The translations under genes and the position numbers were made by a program. The notes under the pieces are model-generated. The model was not told the DNA's origin. It saw only the letters and a program-made list of their open reading frames with translations, and did no database searches. A stretch of 64,000 bases of DNA from Flavobacteriaceae bacterium. GTDB lineage: Bacteria; Bacteroidota; Bacteroidia; Flavobacteriales; Flavobacteriaceae. The stretch spans positions 496,001 through 560,000 of the forward strand of contig JAGYIX010000003.1 of the NCBI GenBank assembly GCA_018402205.1, given 5' to 3'. Positions 1 through 8,952 of the stretch are shown one piece after another (positions within the stretch are counted from its first letter, which is position 1; each line of letters starts with the position of its first letter).

Positions 1-1
1 T

Positions 2-226
2 CCCGACTACGATTTTTTGCATCGCATTGGAGTTGCCATAGACCAAGATGCCAATAAAACTCCGATTTGCGATGAGCATACCCTTGAATCATCCGTTTCT
101 GGACTATACCTGGCCGGAGTCGTCTTAGGCGGATTAAAAACCAACCTGTGGTACATAGAAAATTCTCGTGAACACGCAGAACGCATTTGTGATCATATCG
201 AAAAGCAGAAAGAAGCATACGCATAA
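2..226 (+). CDS. C-terminal part of a YpdA-like (putative bacillithiol-system) FAD/NAD(P) oxidoreductase, truncated by the window start
   Basis: Open frame from base 2 reads PDYDFLHRIGVAID...LESSVSGLYLAGVVLGGLKTNLWYIENSREHAERI, resembling the C-terminus of YpdA-type thioredoxin-reductase-like proteins. Confidence 0.7.
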   Translation, partial: PDYDFLHRIGVAIDQDANKTPICDEHTLESSVSGLYLAGVVLGGLKTNLWYIENSREHAERICDHIEKQKEAYA

Positions 227-258
227 ATACTACCTTTAACCTCAACATTAGATACACT

Positions 259-705
259 ATGAGTTTACAAGAACAGGTGATGGACGCCATGAAAATGGCT
301 ATGAAAGCCAAAGACACCGTTGCCCTAGAGTCTCTGAGAGCGATCAAATCGGCCCTTCTTCTTCAGCAATCGGAAGACAGATCATCAGCTATGACCAAAC
401 AAGATGAAATCAAGCTACTTCAAAAACTGGTAAAACAGCGCAAAGACAGTGCGAGCATATACACAGAACAAGGTAGGCAAGACCTCGCCGACCCAGAATT
501 AGCTCAGGTCGCCGTAATCGAAACCTTCTTGCCCGAGCCCATTAGCGAAGACGCCCTTAGCAAACTGATCGCCGATTGCATAACTGAAACAGCTGCATCG
601 GGCATGAAAGATATGGGTAAGGTAGTTGCCTTAGTAAACGATCGAGCCGCTGGCCGCGCAGAAGGAAAGCTTATCGCCCAGCTAGTAAAAGCATCCCTTT
701 CTTAG
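259..705 (+). CDS. GatB/YqeY domain protein
   Basis: 148 aa; MSLQEQVMDAMKMAMKAKDTVALESLRAIKSALL...GMKDMGKVVALVNDRAAGRAEGKLIAQLVKASL is typical YqeY. Confidence 0.9.
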   Translation: MSLQEQVMDAMKMAMKAKDTVALESLRAIKSALLLQQSEDRSSAMTKQDEIKLLQKLVKQRKDSASIYTEQGRQDLADPELAQVAVIETFLPEPISEDALSKLIADCITETAASGMKDMGKVVALVNDRAAGRAEGKLIAQLVKASLS

Positions 706-791
706 AGATTTTGGTCACTTTACACAAAGTAGCCTCGATTTTTTTCACACTTATCTCTATCGTTGGTTTAATTTTGCAGCGATAACAAAAA

Positions 792-865
792 GGCCGCGTA
801 GTTCAACTGGATAGAATATCAGATTTCGGCTCTGAGGGTTGGGGGTTCGAATCCTCCCGCGGTCA
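792..865 (+). tRNA. tRNA-Arg (anticodon TCG)
   Basis: Acceptor GGCCGCG pairs with CGCGGTC, anticodon stem TCAGA/TCTGA with loop TTTCGGC, T-arm GGGGGTTCGAATCCTCC; CCA not encoded. Confidence 0.93.
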
Positions 866-884
866 CTTAAGGATCAAAAAAATG

Positions 885-910
885 CGGGCACCAATGGGTG
901 CCCGTTTTTT
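885..910 (+). terminator. Rho-independent terminator after tRNA-Arg
   Basis: CGGGCACC-AATG-GGTGCCCG hairpin followed by TTTTTT. Confidence 0.8.
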
Positions 911-1002
911 ATGTGCGATAGCCGTCACAATCTTGCTTGTGTAAGGGCAGAGCGCAAAAAACAGTGGCTGCGTGAGCAGTCGCATTTTTTTGATTTAGAC
1001 TA

Positions 1003-1139
1003 CGGAGCGCCAGAGGATCAGGGCGACGCCTTTAGGGCGGCGCACTAATCCGAAACGTGGGAGGTTGAAAACCGGAGCGCCAGAGGATCAGGGCGACGCC
1101 ATTAGGGCGGCGCACTAATCCGAAAACGTGGGAGGTTGA
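1003..1139. repeat. Imperfect tandem direct repeat, about 70-bp unit, 2 copies (1003-1072 and 1073-1139)
   Basis: CGGAGCGCCAGAGGATCAGGGCGACGCC(T/A)TTAGGGCGGCGCACTAATCCGAAA(A)CGTGGGAGGTTGA occurs twice with one substitution and one indel; each copy has a GC-rich hairpin (GCGACGCC / GGCGGCGC). Confidence 0.9.
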
Positions 1140-1140
1140 T

Positions 1141-1148
1141 TATCTTTG
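1141..1148 (+). promoter_or_regulatory. Bacteroidota-type -7 element (TATCTTTG) for the TonB-dependent receptor
   Basis: Matches TAnnTTTG 8 nt upstream of the likely ATG; no clear -33 element. Confidence 0.5.
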
Positions 1149-1156
1149 TGACAGCT

Positions 1157-3514
1157 ATGAAATCAATACACCTAAACTCACGCCTAACCACCCTGCTCCT
1201 GCTCGTGGGCACCCTATGGCTAAATGCACAAAATTCAGGCTATCTAAGAGGTAGAGTAGTAGACGAATTAGGCTATCCGATCAGTGGGGTATCCGTATTC
1301 ATCGAAGGCTCCCAAATAGGGGCTCAAACCGATCTAGACGGCTACTACACTATAGAGCCGCTAACACCGGGGTCGTACAATCTAACCGCCTCAGCACTGG
1401 GCTACCAGGCCCAAACGCTCTTTAATGTGCTGGTAAAATCCAAAGGAACACAGAGCTATAACTTCACGCTACTCGAAAGAGTTGAGGCACTTGAAGGGGT
1501 AGTGCTTGACCTACAGAACCGTATCTCAAGGCCCAAAGAAACTCCACTTTCGACCCAAACACTTTCGGCAGTCGAACTAGCCACCTACCCCGGAGGCAAT
1601 AACGATGTGGTGCAGGTCGCCCAGACCCTACCGGGTGTATCGCCTTCAGTCGGAGGATTCAGAAACGACCTGATCATCCGCGGAGGAGGGCCGAATGAAA
1701 ACGTGTATTACCTTGACGGGGTAGAAATACCCAACATCAATCACTTTAGCACTCAAGGGAGCGCTGGAGGCCCTGTGGGTATGATCAACGTTTCGTTTAT
1801 AGAAAGCGTCACCCTCTCTGCATCGGGTTTTGGAGCGCAGTACGACAATCCGCTATCCGGAGTGCTCCAATTCAATCAGCGCAAAGGCAGCCGTACCGAA
1901 TGGAATCGCAATATCCGCGTGAGTGCTAGTGAAACAGCCTTAACCTTTGACGGGCCTATTCAAATTAATGACAAGAGCGAGACCACCTTTATTGGCTCGG
2001 TGCGCAGAAGTTATCTTCAGTTTTTATTCGAACTCATTGGCCTTCCGTTTAGGCCTAGTTATTGGGACTATCAGTACAAAATCGACCACAAGATCGATGA
2101 ACGCAACACCCTTGCCTTAATTGGCATTGGGGCCATTGACGATTTCACCGTAGAAGCTCCGCAGACATTCGATGCCGAGCGGCAGGCGCAGCTTGAGCAG
2201 GCACCCTTTATCGATCAAAACTCTCATGTGATTGGTCTGAGTTGGAAGCATTTGTTTAAAGAAAAGCCCGGTGTATTGCAACTAACGCTTAGCCATAACC
2301 GTTTAAATAACAGATTTACCCGATATCTTGATGCCGAAAACCAAGAAGGTATACTTTTCTTAAATGATGCCCTTGAGGCAGAAACCAAGTTTCGCCTGCA
2401 TCATACGCAATTCATTGGTAATTTAAGGTGGTTTAGCGGGCTAAACCTGCAGCATTCAGCTTATGAAAACAATACACAGATAACCGCCATCAATGCTGTT
2501 TACAACACCCAGCTCGACTTTCTTAAATACGGAGCATTTACCAACTTCTCTACCACCATCAACGACAAACTAGAGCTCTCTGCTGGGCTGCGCCTAGATG
2601 CCGATAGTTTTACCGGCAATGGATTGTTTAGGCAGTTTTCTCCAAGAGCATCGATAAGCTACGCCTTAAGTTCGCAGGTAAAACTAAGCAGTAGCTTGGG
2701 TAGGTATTTTAAAATTCTACCCTACACCACTCTTGGATTTCAAGAAAATGGCATTTTCATAAATGCAGAAAATGCCTACACTCAGGCCAATCACTATGTG
2801 GTAGGTATGCAGTACTACAAAACCCCTTCTACCCTATTTTCTGTGGAGGCCTTTTTAAAACAATATTCAGATTATCCTGTTTCGGTCATTGATCAAGTTT
2901 CTTTGGCCAACAAGGGGGCCGGATTTGAAGTTCTTGGCAATGAGGCCGTTTCAAGCAATGGAAGGGGTAGATCTTATGGCTTAGAATTTTTGTACCAACA
3001 AAAACTAACGAATCGATTTTACGGCATTTTCTCCTACACCTTTTTTTACAGCCAATTCTCAGGATTAAATACAGATCAATATCTAAGATCTGTTTGGGAC
3101 AGCAGACATCTTAGCTCTTTTACTGGCGGATATAAGCTAGGACGCAATTGGGAGGTAAGTTCTCGTTTTAGACTAAGCGGTCGAACCCCTTTTGCTCCGG
3201 TAAACCAAGCAGCCACTCTAGAACGCTATCCCGAAATTGTACTCGATTACCAGCAAATTGGTTCATTAGATAACGAATTAGGGGTATTCAACCAGCTCGA
3301 CTTGCGCATAGATAAAAAATGGAACTTTAAGTCAAGTAGTTTCAACCTCTTCTTTGAGATTCAAAACCTATTATCTAGCCAAATTCCAACTCCTCCAGAC
3401 TATGCATTAGCTAGAGATTCTAGCGGATCATTGCTTCAACCTTTATCTTTAACTGCTTTAGAGCAGTCACAAGGACAATTTATTCCAAGTATCGGTCTAG
3501 TTTTTGACTTTTAA
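1157..3514 (+). CDS. TonB-dependent receptor with N-terminal carboxypeptidase-regulatory-like domain
   Basis: Signal peptide, GRVVDELGYPISGVSVFIEGSQIGAQTDLDGYYTI domain, plug motif DLIIRGGGPNENVYYLDGVEIPNINHFSTQGSAGG, long beta-barrel. Confidence 0.9.
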   Translation: MKSIHLNSRLTTLLLLVGTLWLNAQNSGYLRGRVVDELGYPISGVSVFIEGSQIGAQTDLDGYYTIEPLTPGSYNLTASALGYQAQTLFNVLVKSKGTQSYNFTLLERVEALEGVVLDLQNRISRPKETPLSTQTLSAVELATYPGGNNDVVQVAQTLPGVSPSVGGFRNDLIIRGGGPNENVYYLDGVEIPNINHFSTQGSAGGPVGMINVSFIESVTLSASGFGAQYDNPLSGVLQFNQRKGSRTEWNRNIRVSASETALTFDGPIQINDKSETTFIGSVRRSYLQFLFELIGLPFRPSYWDYQYKIDHKIDERNTLALIGIGAIDDFTVEAPQTFDAERQAQLEQAPFIDQNSHVIGLSWKHLFKEKPGVLQLTLSHNRLNNRFTRYLDAENQEGILFLNDALEAETKFRLHHTQFIGNLRWFSGLNLQHSAYENNTQITAINAVYNTQLDFLKYGAFTNFSTTINDKLELSAGLRLDADSFTGNGLFRQFSPRASISYALSSQVKLSSSLGRYFKILPYTTLGFQENGIFINAENAYTQANHYVVGMQYYKTPSTLFSVEAFLKQYSDYPVSVIDQVSLANKGAGFEVLGNEAVSSNGRGRSYGLEFLYQQKLTNRFYGIFSYTFFYSQFSGLNTDQYLRSVWDSRHLSSFTGGYKLGRNWEVSSRFRLSGRTPFAPVNQAATLERYPEIVLDYQQIGSLDNELGVFNQLDLRIDKKWNFKSSSFNLFFEIQNLLSSQIPTPPDYALARDSSGSLLQPLSLTALEQSQGQFIPSIGLVFDF

Positions 3515-5574
3515 TCGACGTTGTCGTGCAAAAAAGAGTTGTTTGAGCGTATCTGCTGATTTCCGTTACCATCATCGCTTAAAGTGGTTCTTGAAACCCT
3601 AGCATCTGCAGGTATTTCATCGAAAGATACCCCCGCACGCTTATATGCCGGAACGTTTTCAAAGTCTTCTATCTTGGCCGTTTTAGCATTGAATTGGTGA
3701 TTAAACTCTTTGAACACCTTTATGCGTTGCTCTTTGCGTGCAGCCAAAATTTCTTGGGTTTCACTAAGACTCATCTCGTAAGGACTGTTCTGAGTAGCGG
3801 CGGATGATAAAGCTTTACCGGGCTCTTGTAGCTCAGAAGATGGGGTAGCCGGCGCTTCAACTTCTTTTGTTTTCAATACCATGGCCTGCTCAAAATCAGT
3901 GTCAAAGTCTAGTTCGTAAGCACTTATCGTCTTAATTTTCATGGGTTGTGAAGCTTGCTCGTCTTTTGCAGACTCCACTGTTAACTCGTTATTGGAATCG
4001 TCTAAATCGAAAACAACCGTTGTTGCCTTTTCTTCAGATTCATCGTCTTCGACACTTACTACAAGGGGCAGCTCGAAAGCTAAATCTGCATAATCGCTCG
4101 CATCGGTCGATAACACCTCTTCAGCAATTACCTCTATATTTTTAAGCAGCTCAGTGGTATCGATTATAGTGAAATCTTCATATGGGTATAAATGATCCTC
4201 TTGCCCATGTATAGTCTCAAAATGCACCTCAACATCTCTTAAAGCTTCGATATCGACATCAGGCTGTTCTTGCTCAAAAATAGATAGATCAACCTCTAAT
4301 GACGATTCATTGACCTCTTCTAAGGCGTCATTATCGTAACCACTTACTTCTTCAAGATCAAAATCTAGAGTGTGAACAACACGCTCTGAAGTTTCAGTTT
4401 CATCGGTCTCTTGCTCTGAAATATCCGGCGAATAATTAGAGGTTTCAGGCGCATTAGCCACGGCTTCTTCTTTGACCTCTATCGCCCGAATATCTACAGT
4501 GGTGTCAAATCCTAAAGACGCAAGGGCAGGCGCTGGCTCTCCGTCTAAACTGTGAATGATACGCTGGGTTTCATGACTCACAATGTAATCTTGCTGGTCG
4601 AGATTAAATCCAGTGGCAATCACGGTCACTGAAATAGTATCTCCCAGACTGTGATCTTCACCTACACCCATGATGATATCCGCATTGTATCCGGCCTCTT
4701 GCTGAATAAAGTCGTTGATCTCTCCAATTTCATCGAGGGTGATTTCTTCGGTGCCTGAAACAATCAATAGCAGTACGTTTTTGGCTCCTTTAATTTTATT
4801 GTCGTTGAGTAAAGGGCTATCAAGTGCATTCGATATAGCTTTAAAAGCTCTATTCTCTCCAGACTCTCTAGCTGCACCCATTATAGCCGTACCGCTGTTA
4901 GAGAGCACCGTTTTGGCATCTCTTAAATCGATGTTTTGAAGGTAGTGATGAGTAATAACCTCGGCGATGCCTTTGGCTGCAGTGGCAAGCACCTCATCGG
5001 CTTTTCCAAAACCTGATTTAAATCCTAGGTTACCGTATATCTCTCTGAGCTTGTTATTGTTGATCACAATCAGTGAATCCACGCAGGCCCTAAGTCGATC
5101 AATACCCTTTTGAGCCTGAGCGTGGCGGGTATTTCCTTCGAACTTAAACGGAATAGTTACAATCCCCACGGTAAGAATCCCCAAGTCTTTAGACAGTCCG
5201 GCAATCACAGGAGCTGCTCCGGTACCGGTGCCTCCGCCCATGCCTGCTGTAATGAACACCATTTTGGTGTTGGTCTCTAAAAGCCCCTTAATCTCCTCTA
5301 GCGATTCTAGTGCTGCCTGTTCGCCTATTTCAGGGTTGGCGCCAGCCCCAAGACCTTCGGTAAGGGAAACTCCTAACTGAATTTTGTTAGGCACCGGACT
5401 ATTCTCTAAGGCTTGACGATCTGTATTACAGATTACGAAGTCTACGCCATTGATCCCTTCACGGTACATATGGTTGATGGCGTTACCACCACCGCCACCG
5501 ATACCGATGACTTTAATTACGTTACTCTTGTGTTTAGGAAGATCAAATGTGATGGATTCAAAGTCTTGACTCAT
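3511..5574 (-). CDS. ftsZ: Cell division protein FtsZ with long acidic C-terminal linker
   Basis: GIGGGGGNAINHMYREGI and GGGTGTGAAPVIA tubulin/FtsZ motifs; 687 aa with Asp/Glu-rich C-terminal extension ending NNSFLHDNVD. Confidence 0.97.
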   Translation of the reverse strand: MSQDFESITFDLPKHKSNVIKVIGIGGGGGNAINHMYREGINGVDFVICNTDRQALENSPVPNKIQLGVSLTEGLGAGANPEIGEQAALESLEEIKGLLETNTKMVFITAGMGGGTGTGAAPVIAGLSKDLGILTVGIVTIPFKFEGNTRHAQAQKGIDRLRACVDSLIVINNNKLREIYGNLGFKSGFGKADEVLATAAKGIAEVITHHYLQNIDLRDAKTVLSNSGTAIMGAARESGENRAFKAISNALDSPLLNDNKIKGAKNVLLLIVSGTEEITLDEIGEINDFIQQEAGYNADIIMGVGEDHSLGDTISVTVIATGFNLDQQDYIVSHETQRIIHSLDGEPAPALASLGFDTTVDIRAIEVKEEAVANAPETSNYSPDISEQETDETETSERVVHTLDFDLEEVSGYDNDALEEVNESSLEVDLSIFEQEQPDVDIEALRDVEVHFETIHGQEDHLYPYEDFTIIDTTELLKNIEVIAEEVLSTDASDYADLAFELPLVVSVEDDESEEKATTVVFDLDDSNNELTVESAKDEQASQPMKIKTISAYELDFDTDFEQAMVLKTKEVEAPATPSSELQEPGKALSSAATQNSPYEMSLSETQEILAARKEQRIKVFKEFNHQFNAKTAKIEDFENVPAYKRAGVSFDEIPADARVSRTTLSDDGNGNQQIRSNNSFLHDNVD

Positions 5575-5595
5575 AGTTGGAGATTTGTAATTGAT

Positions 5596-6909
5596 TTATT
5601 CTGATAGGTCGTCGATAACATTTTTTATCTGATTCATGGTTTTTCCGAAAAGTCCGCCAAGGCTCTTTTTCTCAGAAGGCTGTTCAGGGGGAGTTTGTGA
5701 CAGATCTGGTTCTACCACAGGTGGAGATTCTTTGTCTTTCATTTCCTGAATCTCAATAGCCTCCATCAACAATCCTACGGCTGTAGCGTATAGCGGGCTA
5801 GCGATTTCATCGCTTGAATCTCCTGCTAAGTGCTCATTGGGGTATCCTATTCGGGTATCCATACCCGTGATATATTCCACCACCTGCTTTAAATGCTTTA
5901 ATTGGCTTCCGCCCCCGGTAATTACGATTCCGGCGATGAGCTTTTTCTTTTGCTCGTCTTGGCCGTAGCGCTTTATTTCTGCAAATACCGCTTCTATAAT
6001 TTCTACCACTCGGGCGTGAATGATCTTCGATAAGGTTTTTAACGTAACCTCTTTTGGTTCTCTTCCTCTTAGTCCAGGAATAGACACTACCTCGTTATCT
6101 TTATTTTCACCGGGCCAAGCAGATCCAAACTTTACCTTCAGCAGTTCGGCTTGTTTTTCAATAATAGAACACCCCTCTTTAACGTCTTCTGTGATTATAT
6201 TTCCGCCAAATGGAATTACCGAAGTATGGCGAATGATTCCGTCTTTGAAGATGGCTAGGTCAGTGGTACCCCCACCAATATCGATAAGGGCAACCCCCGC
6301 CTCTTTTTCTTCCTGGCTTAAAACCGCTTTTGCAGAGGCAATAGGTTCAAGGCAAACATCGTCAACTCCTATGCTAGCACTCACAATACAGCGATGGATG
6401 TTTCGAATAGAAGCTACCTGACCAACCACTACGTGAAAATTGGCCTCTAGTCGACTTCCATACATTCCAATAGGTTCCTTGATTTCGGTTTGCGTATCTA
6501 CCTTGTACTCTTGTGGAAGCACATGCACAATCTCTTCACCCGGAAGCATCTGTAGCTTCTTCACCTGCAGCTGAAGCCGCCTTAAATCAGCCTCATTAAT
6601 CACCTCTTCGGCATTTTCTCTGGTGATGTAATCAGAATGTTGCAGCGAACGGATGTGTTGACCTGCAATTCCGGCCACCACAGAGGCAATTTTCAGTCCG
6701 GATATTCCTTCAGCTTCTTCAACGGCACGCTGAATAGATTGCACGGTCTGAGTGATATTATTCACTACGCCTCTATGCACCCCAAGACTCTTGGATTTGC
6801 CCATACCAAGCACCTCAACTTTGCCATACTCATTGAGGCGTCCAATGATCGCCACAATTTTGGTTGTTCCAATGTCTAACCCTACTGAATAGGTCGATAC
6901 TTCTTGCAT
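5596..6909 (-). CDS. ftsA: Cell division protein FtsA
   Basis: STYSVGLDIGTTKIVAIIG and VALIDIGGGTTDLAIF; start trimmed to MQEVSTYS. Confidence 0.96.
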   Translation of the reverse strand: MQEVSTYSVGLDIGTTKIVAIIGRLNEYGKVEVLGMGKSKSLGVHRGVVNNITQTVQSIQRAVEEAEGISGLKIASVVAGIAGQHIRSLQHSDYITRENAEEVINEADLRRLQLQVKKLQMLPGEEIVHVLPQEYKVDTQTEIKEPIGMYGSRLEANFHVVVGQVASIRNIHRCIVSASIGVDDVCLEPIASAKAVLSQEEKEAGVALIDIGGGTTDLAIFKDGIIRHTSVIPFGGNIITEDVKEGCSIIEKQAELLKVKFGSAWPGENKDNEVVSIPGLRGREPKEVTLKTLSKIIHARVVEIIEAVFAEIKRYGQDEQKKKLIAGIVITGGGSQLKHLKQVVEYITGMDTRIGYPNEHLAGDSSDEIASPLYATAVGLLMEAIEIQEMKDKESPPVVEPDLSQTPPEQPSEKKSLGGLFGKTMNQIKNVIDDLSE

Positions 6910-6914
6910 AGCCC

Positions 6915-7634
6915 TTATATTTTTGTACAAACCACCTGACCGTCAAACGCTAAACTAATTTTGCGATAGCGTTCTAATAACACGTCTTTTTGCGCCTTTA
7001 TCATAAAGGCAGAATAATTATTCATTTTAGATTGTAGGCTCTTTAATTCTCCTAATTCGATTTCTAGTTGTTGCGAACTCAGCAGCAAATGATACCACGA
7101 ATCTCTTACCTCTACTAAGCCTATAATCTCTTCTCCGTATACCGGATGCGCCTTTAAAAATGCAACGGCATCACTCACTTCTCGAAAATGCTCTTCTCTT
7201 AAGTTTCCTCTAATGAGCGGCACCGAGGCTGTGTACGATGGTGACAGTGGCATTTTTTTTCCATTGGCATCTATATAAAACACCTCTTTACCAACCACTT
7301 TAGCCACTGGTTCTCGCTGAAAAATTTCAGCTACAAGCTTCCCTGAAATAGTGGAATACAACTGCGCATTAAAGACCATTTTATGGGCCCTTAACTGATT
7401 TTCGATCTCATTCAAAGCTATCCCATCTTTAAGGGTGGCAGTGGAGGATTTCATTTTTTGTATCAACAATTTATTAACCGTGTCGGCTGTTATAAATGGA
7501 GTTTCAGCAGGAAAAATAGCCACTACAATCTCTTGATAAGGCCTTCTACCAAAAGTGACCTGTGCCTTTATGTAACACAAAGTGCTCAAGATCAATAGAC
7601 TTACTAAAAACAATAATTTAAACCAGGCATTCAT
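6915..7634 (-). CDS. ftsQ: Cell division protein FtsQ-like
   Basis: Position between murC and ftsA, single N-terminal TM, POTRA/FtsQ-like sequence. Confidence 0.85.
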   Translation of the reverse strand: MNAWFKLLFLVSLLILSTLCYIKAQVTFGRRPYQEIVVAIFPAETPFITADTVNKLLIQKMKSSTATLKDGIALNEIENQLRAHKMVFNAQLYSTISGKLVAEIFQREPVAKVVGKEVFYIDANGKKMPLSPSYTASVPLIRGNLREEHFREVSDAVAFLKAHPVYGEEIIGLVEVRDSWYHLLLSSQQLEIELGELKSLQSKMNNYSAFMIKAQKDVLLERYRKISLAFDGQVVCTKI

Positions 7635-8952
7635 CGGTCATCCATTTTTTAATAGGTTCTACCAAATCGGCGATGTCTCCAGCTCCCGCTGTAATCAACA
7701 CTTCGCGCCCTAATTGTTTTACACGGTTTAATACCTCTTCTTTGGCACATTCCTCCGCTTTTGCCCCCAGCTCTAGAACAAGCTGTGCCGAGCTAATCAA
7801 CTCATTTGGTTGCTCCCGGGCGGCATATATGGGTAAAATGATGAGGCGATCAAACAGGCTTAAGGCCTGAATAAAGTTTTCTTTTAAGAGCAGTGTTCGA
7901 CTATACAAATGCGGCTGAAAAATCAAGGATAGTTTTTGTTTAGGGGCCACCCCTTTGGCGAAGGAATGCAAGGCTGCAAGTTCACTAGGGTGATGGGCAT
8001 AATCATCGATATAAATCCCGGCACTCGAATCCACTACTACATTAAACCTGCGTTGAATTTTTGGTAAGGTCTGAAAGGCTTCTATTAACTTGGTTTCTTC
8101 TGTGAATTGGGCTGCTACCGCAAAGGCGGCAACGGCATTAAGCGCGTTGTGAAGCCCTGTAGTATTTGTCTTAATAGCGTATACACCCTTTGGGGTCTTC
8201 AATAGATAATCCCTAAAATCGAGTGAAGCTGTTGAGGTAAGTATTTGATAATCTGACCGATCACTTAATCCGTATCTAAAACCCTTAAAAGCATCTGAAA
8301 GCGATTCATGAACCACGCACTGCTTAAGTGTTTGTGACTGAAATTGGAGAAATGCATCTTCTAGGTCGCCAAAATCGGCATAGCAATCTAAGTGATCCAC
8401 TTCTATATTCGTAATCAAAGAAATTTCGGGGGTCAAGGTCAAAAAAGAACGATCGTATTCATCGGCCTCGACCACCGCATAGTCCGTTCCATTATTGAAA
8501 TAATTCGAGCCAAATTCAGCAGAGACTCCTCCCAAGAATGCGCTGAAATTTAGACGGGCCATTTTCAAGAAGTGCGCAAGAAAACTAGAGGTGCTTGTTT
8601 TTCCGTGAGTTCCGGCCACCGCTATGGTCTTGAAGTCTTTCAAAAACTGGGCAAGAAGTTCAGCGCGCTTAATTACCGGTATTTTGCGGGTAACCGCATA
8701 TCGACAATGAAGATGTTCTAGCGAAACAGCCGATGTACGCACCACAACCGATGATGAATCTAATTGATCTATAAGCGAAACATCGTCCATTTCATAGGTG
8801 ATATTGGCACCCATAGCTTCGAGCATTGAGGTCTGATCGTTGGCGTTTCTGTCGTATCCAAAAACCTCGAAACCCGTCTGAATAGCGTGTTGCGCTAAGG
8901 CAGACATGCCAATACCACCAATACCAATGAAGTAAACTTGTTTAGTGCTCAT
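7618..8952 (-). CDS. murC: UDP-N-acetylmuramate--L-alanine ligase
   Basis: YFIGIGGIGMSALA, AVAGTHGKTSTSSFLAH, DDYAHHPSE. Confidence 0.97.
   Translation of the reverse strand: MSTKQVYFIGIGGIGMSALAQHAIQTGFEVFGYDRNANDQTSMLEAMGANITYEMDDVSLIDQLDSSSVVVRTSAVSLEHLHCRYAVTRKIPVIKRAELLAQFLKDFKTIAVAGTHGKTSTSSFLAHFLKMARLNFSAFLGGVSAEFGSNYFNNGTDYAVVEADEYDRSFLTLTPEISLITNIEVDHLDCYADFGDLEDAFLQFQSQTLKQCVVHESLSDAFKGFRYGLSDRSDYQILTSTASLDFRDYLLKTPKGVYAIKTNTTGLHNALNAVAAFAVAAQFTEETKLIEAFQTLPKIQRRFNVVVDSSAGIYIDDYAHHPSELAALHSFAKGVAPKQKLSLIFQPHLYSRTLLLKENFIQALSLFDRLIILPIYAAREQPNELISSAQLVLELGAKAEECAKEEVLNRVKQLGREVLITAGAGDIADLVEPIKKWMTDECLV

Noticed and set aside
839-1048. ORF MGVRILPRSLKDQKNAGTNGCPFFM...GAPEDQGDAFRAAH
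   Set aside because: Starts inside tRNA-Arg and runs through its terminator hairpin and the 70-bp repeat; best explained as a spurious ORF over RNA and repeat sequence
4000-4500. Acidic low-complexity stretch within ftsZ considered as a possible frameshifted or separate gene
   Set aside because: Frame is continuous from the GTPase core to the C-terminal FLHDNVD; reported as a linker instead
6020-6421. 133-aa plus-strand ORF antisense to ftsA
   Set aside because: Antisense shadow of the conserved ftsA frame, with no start signal or homology I recognise
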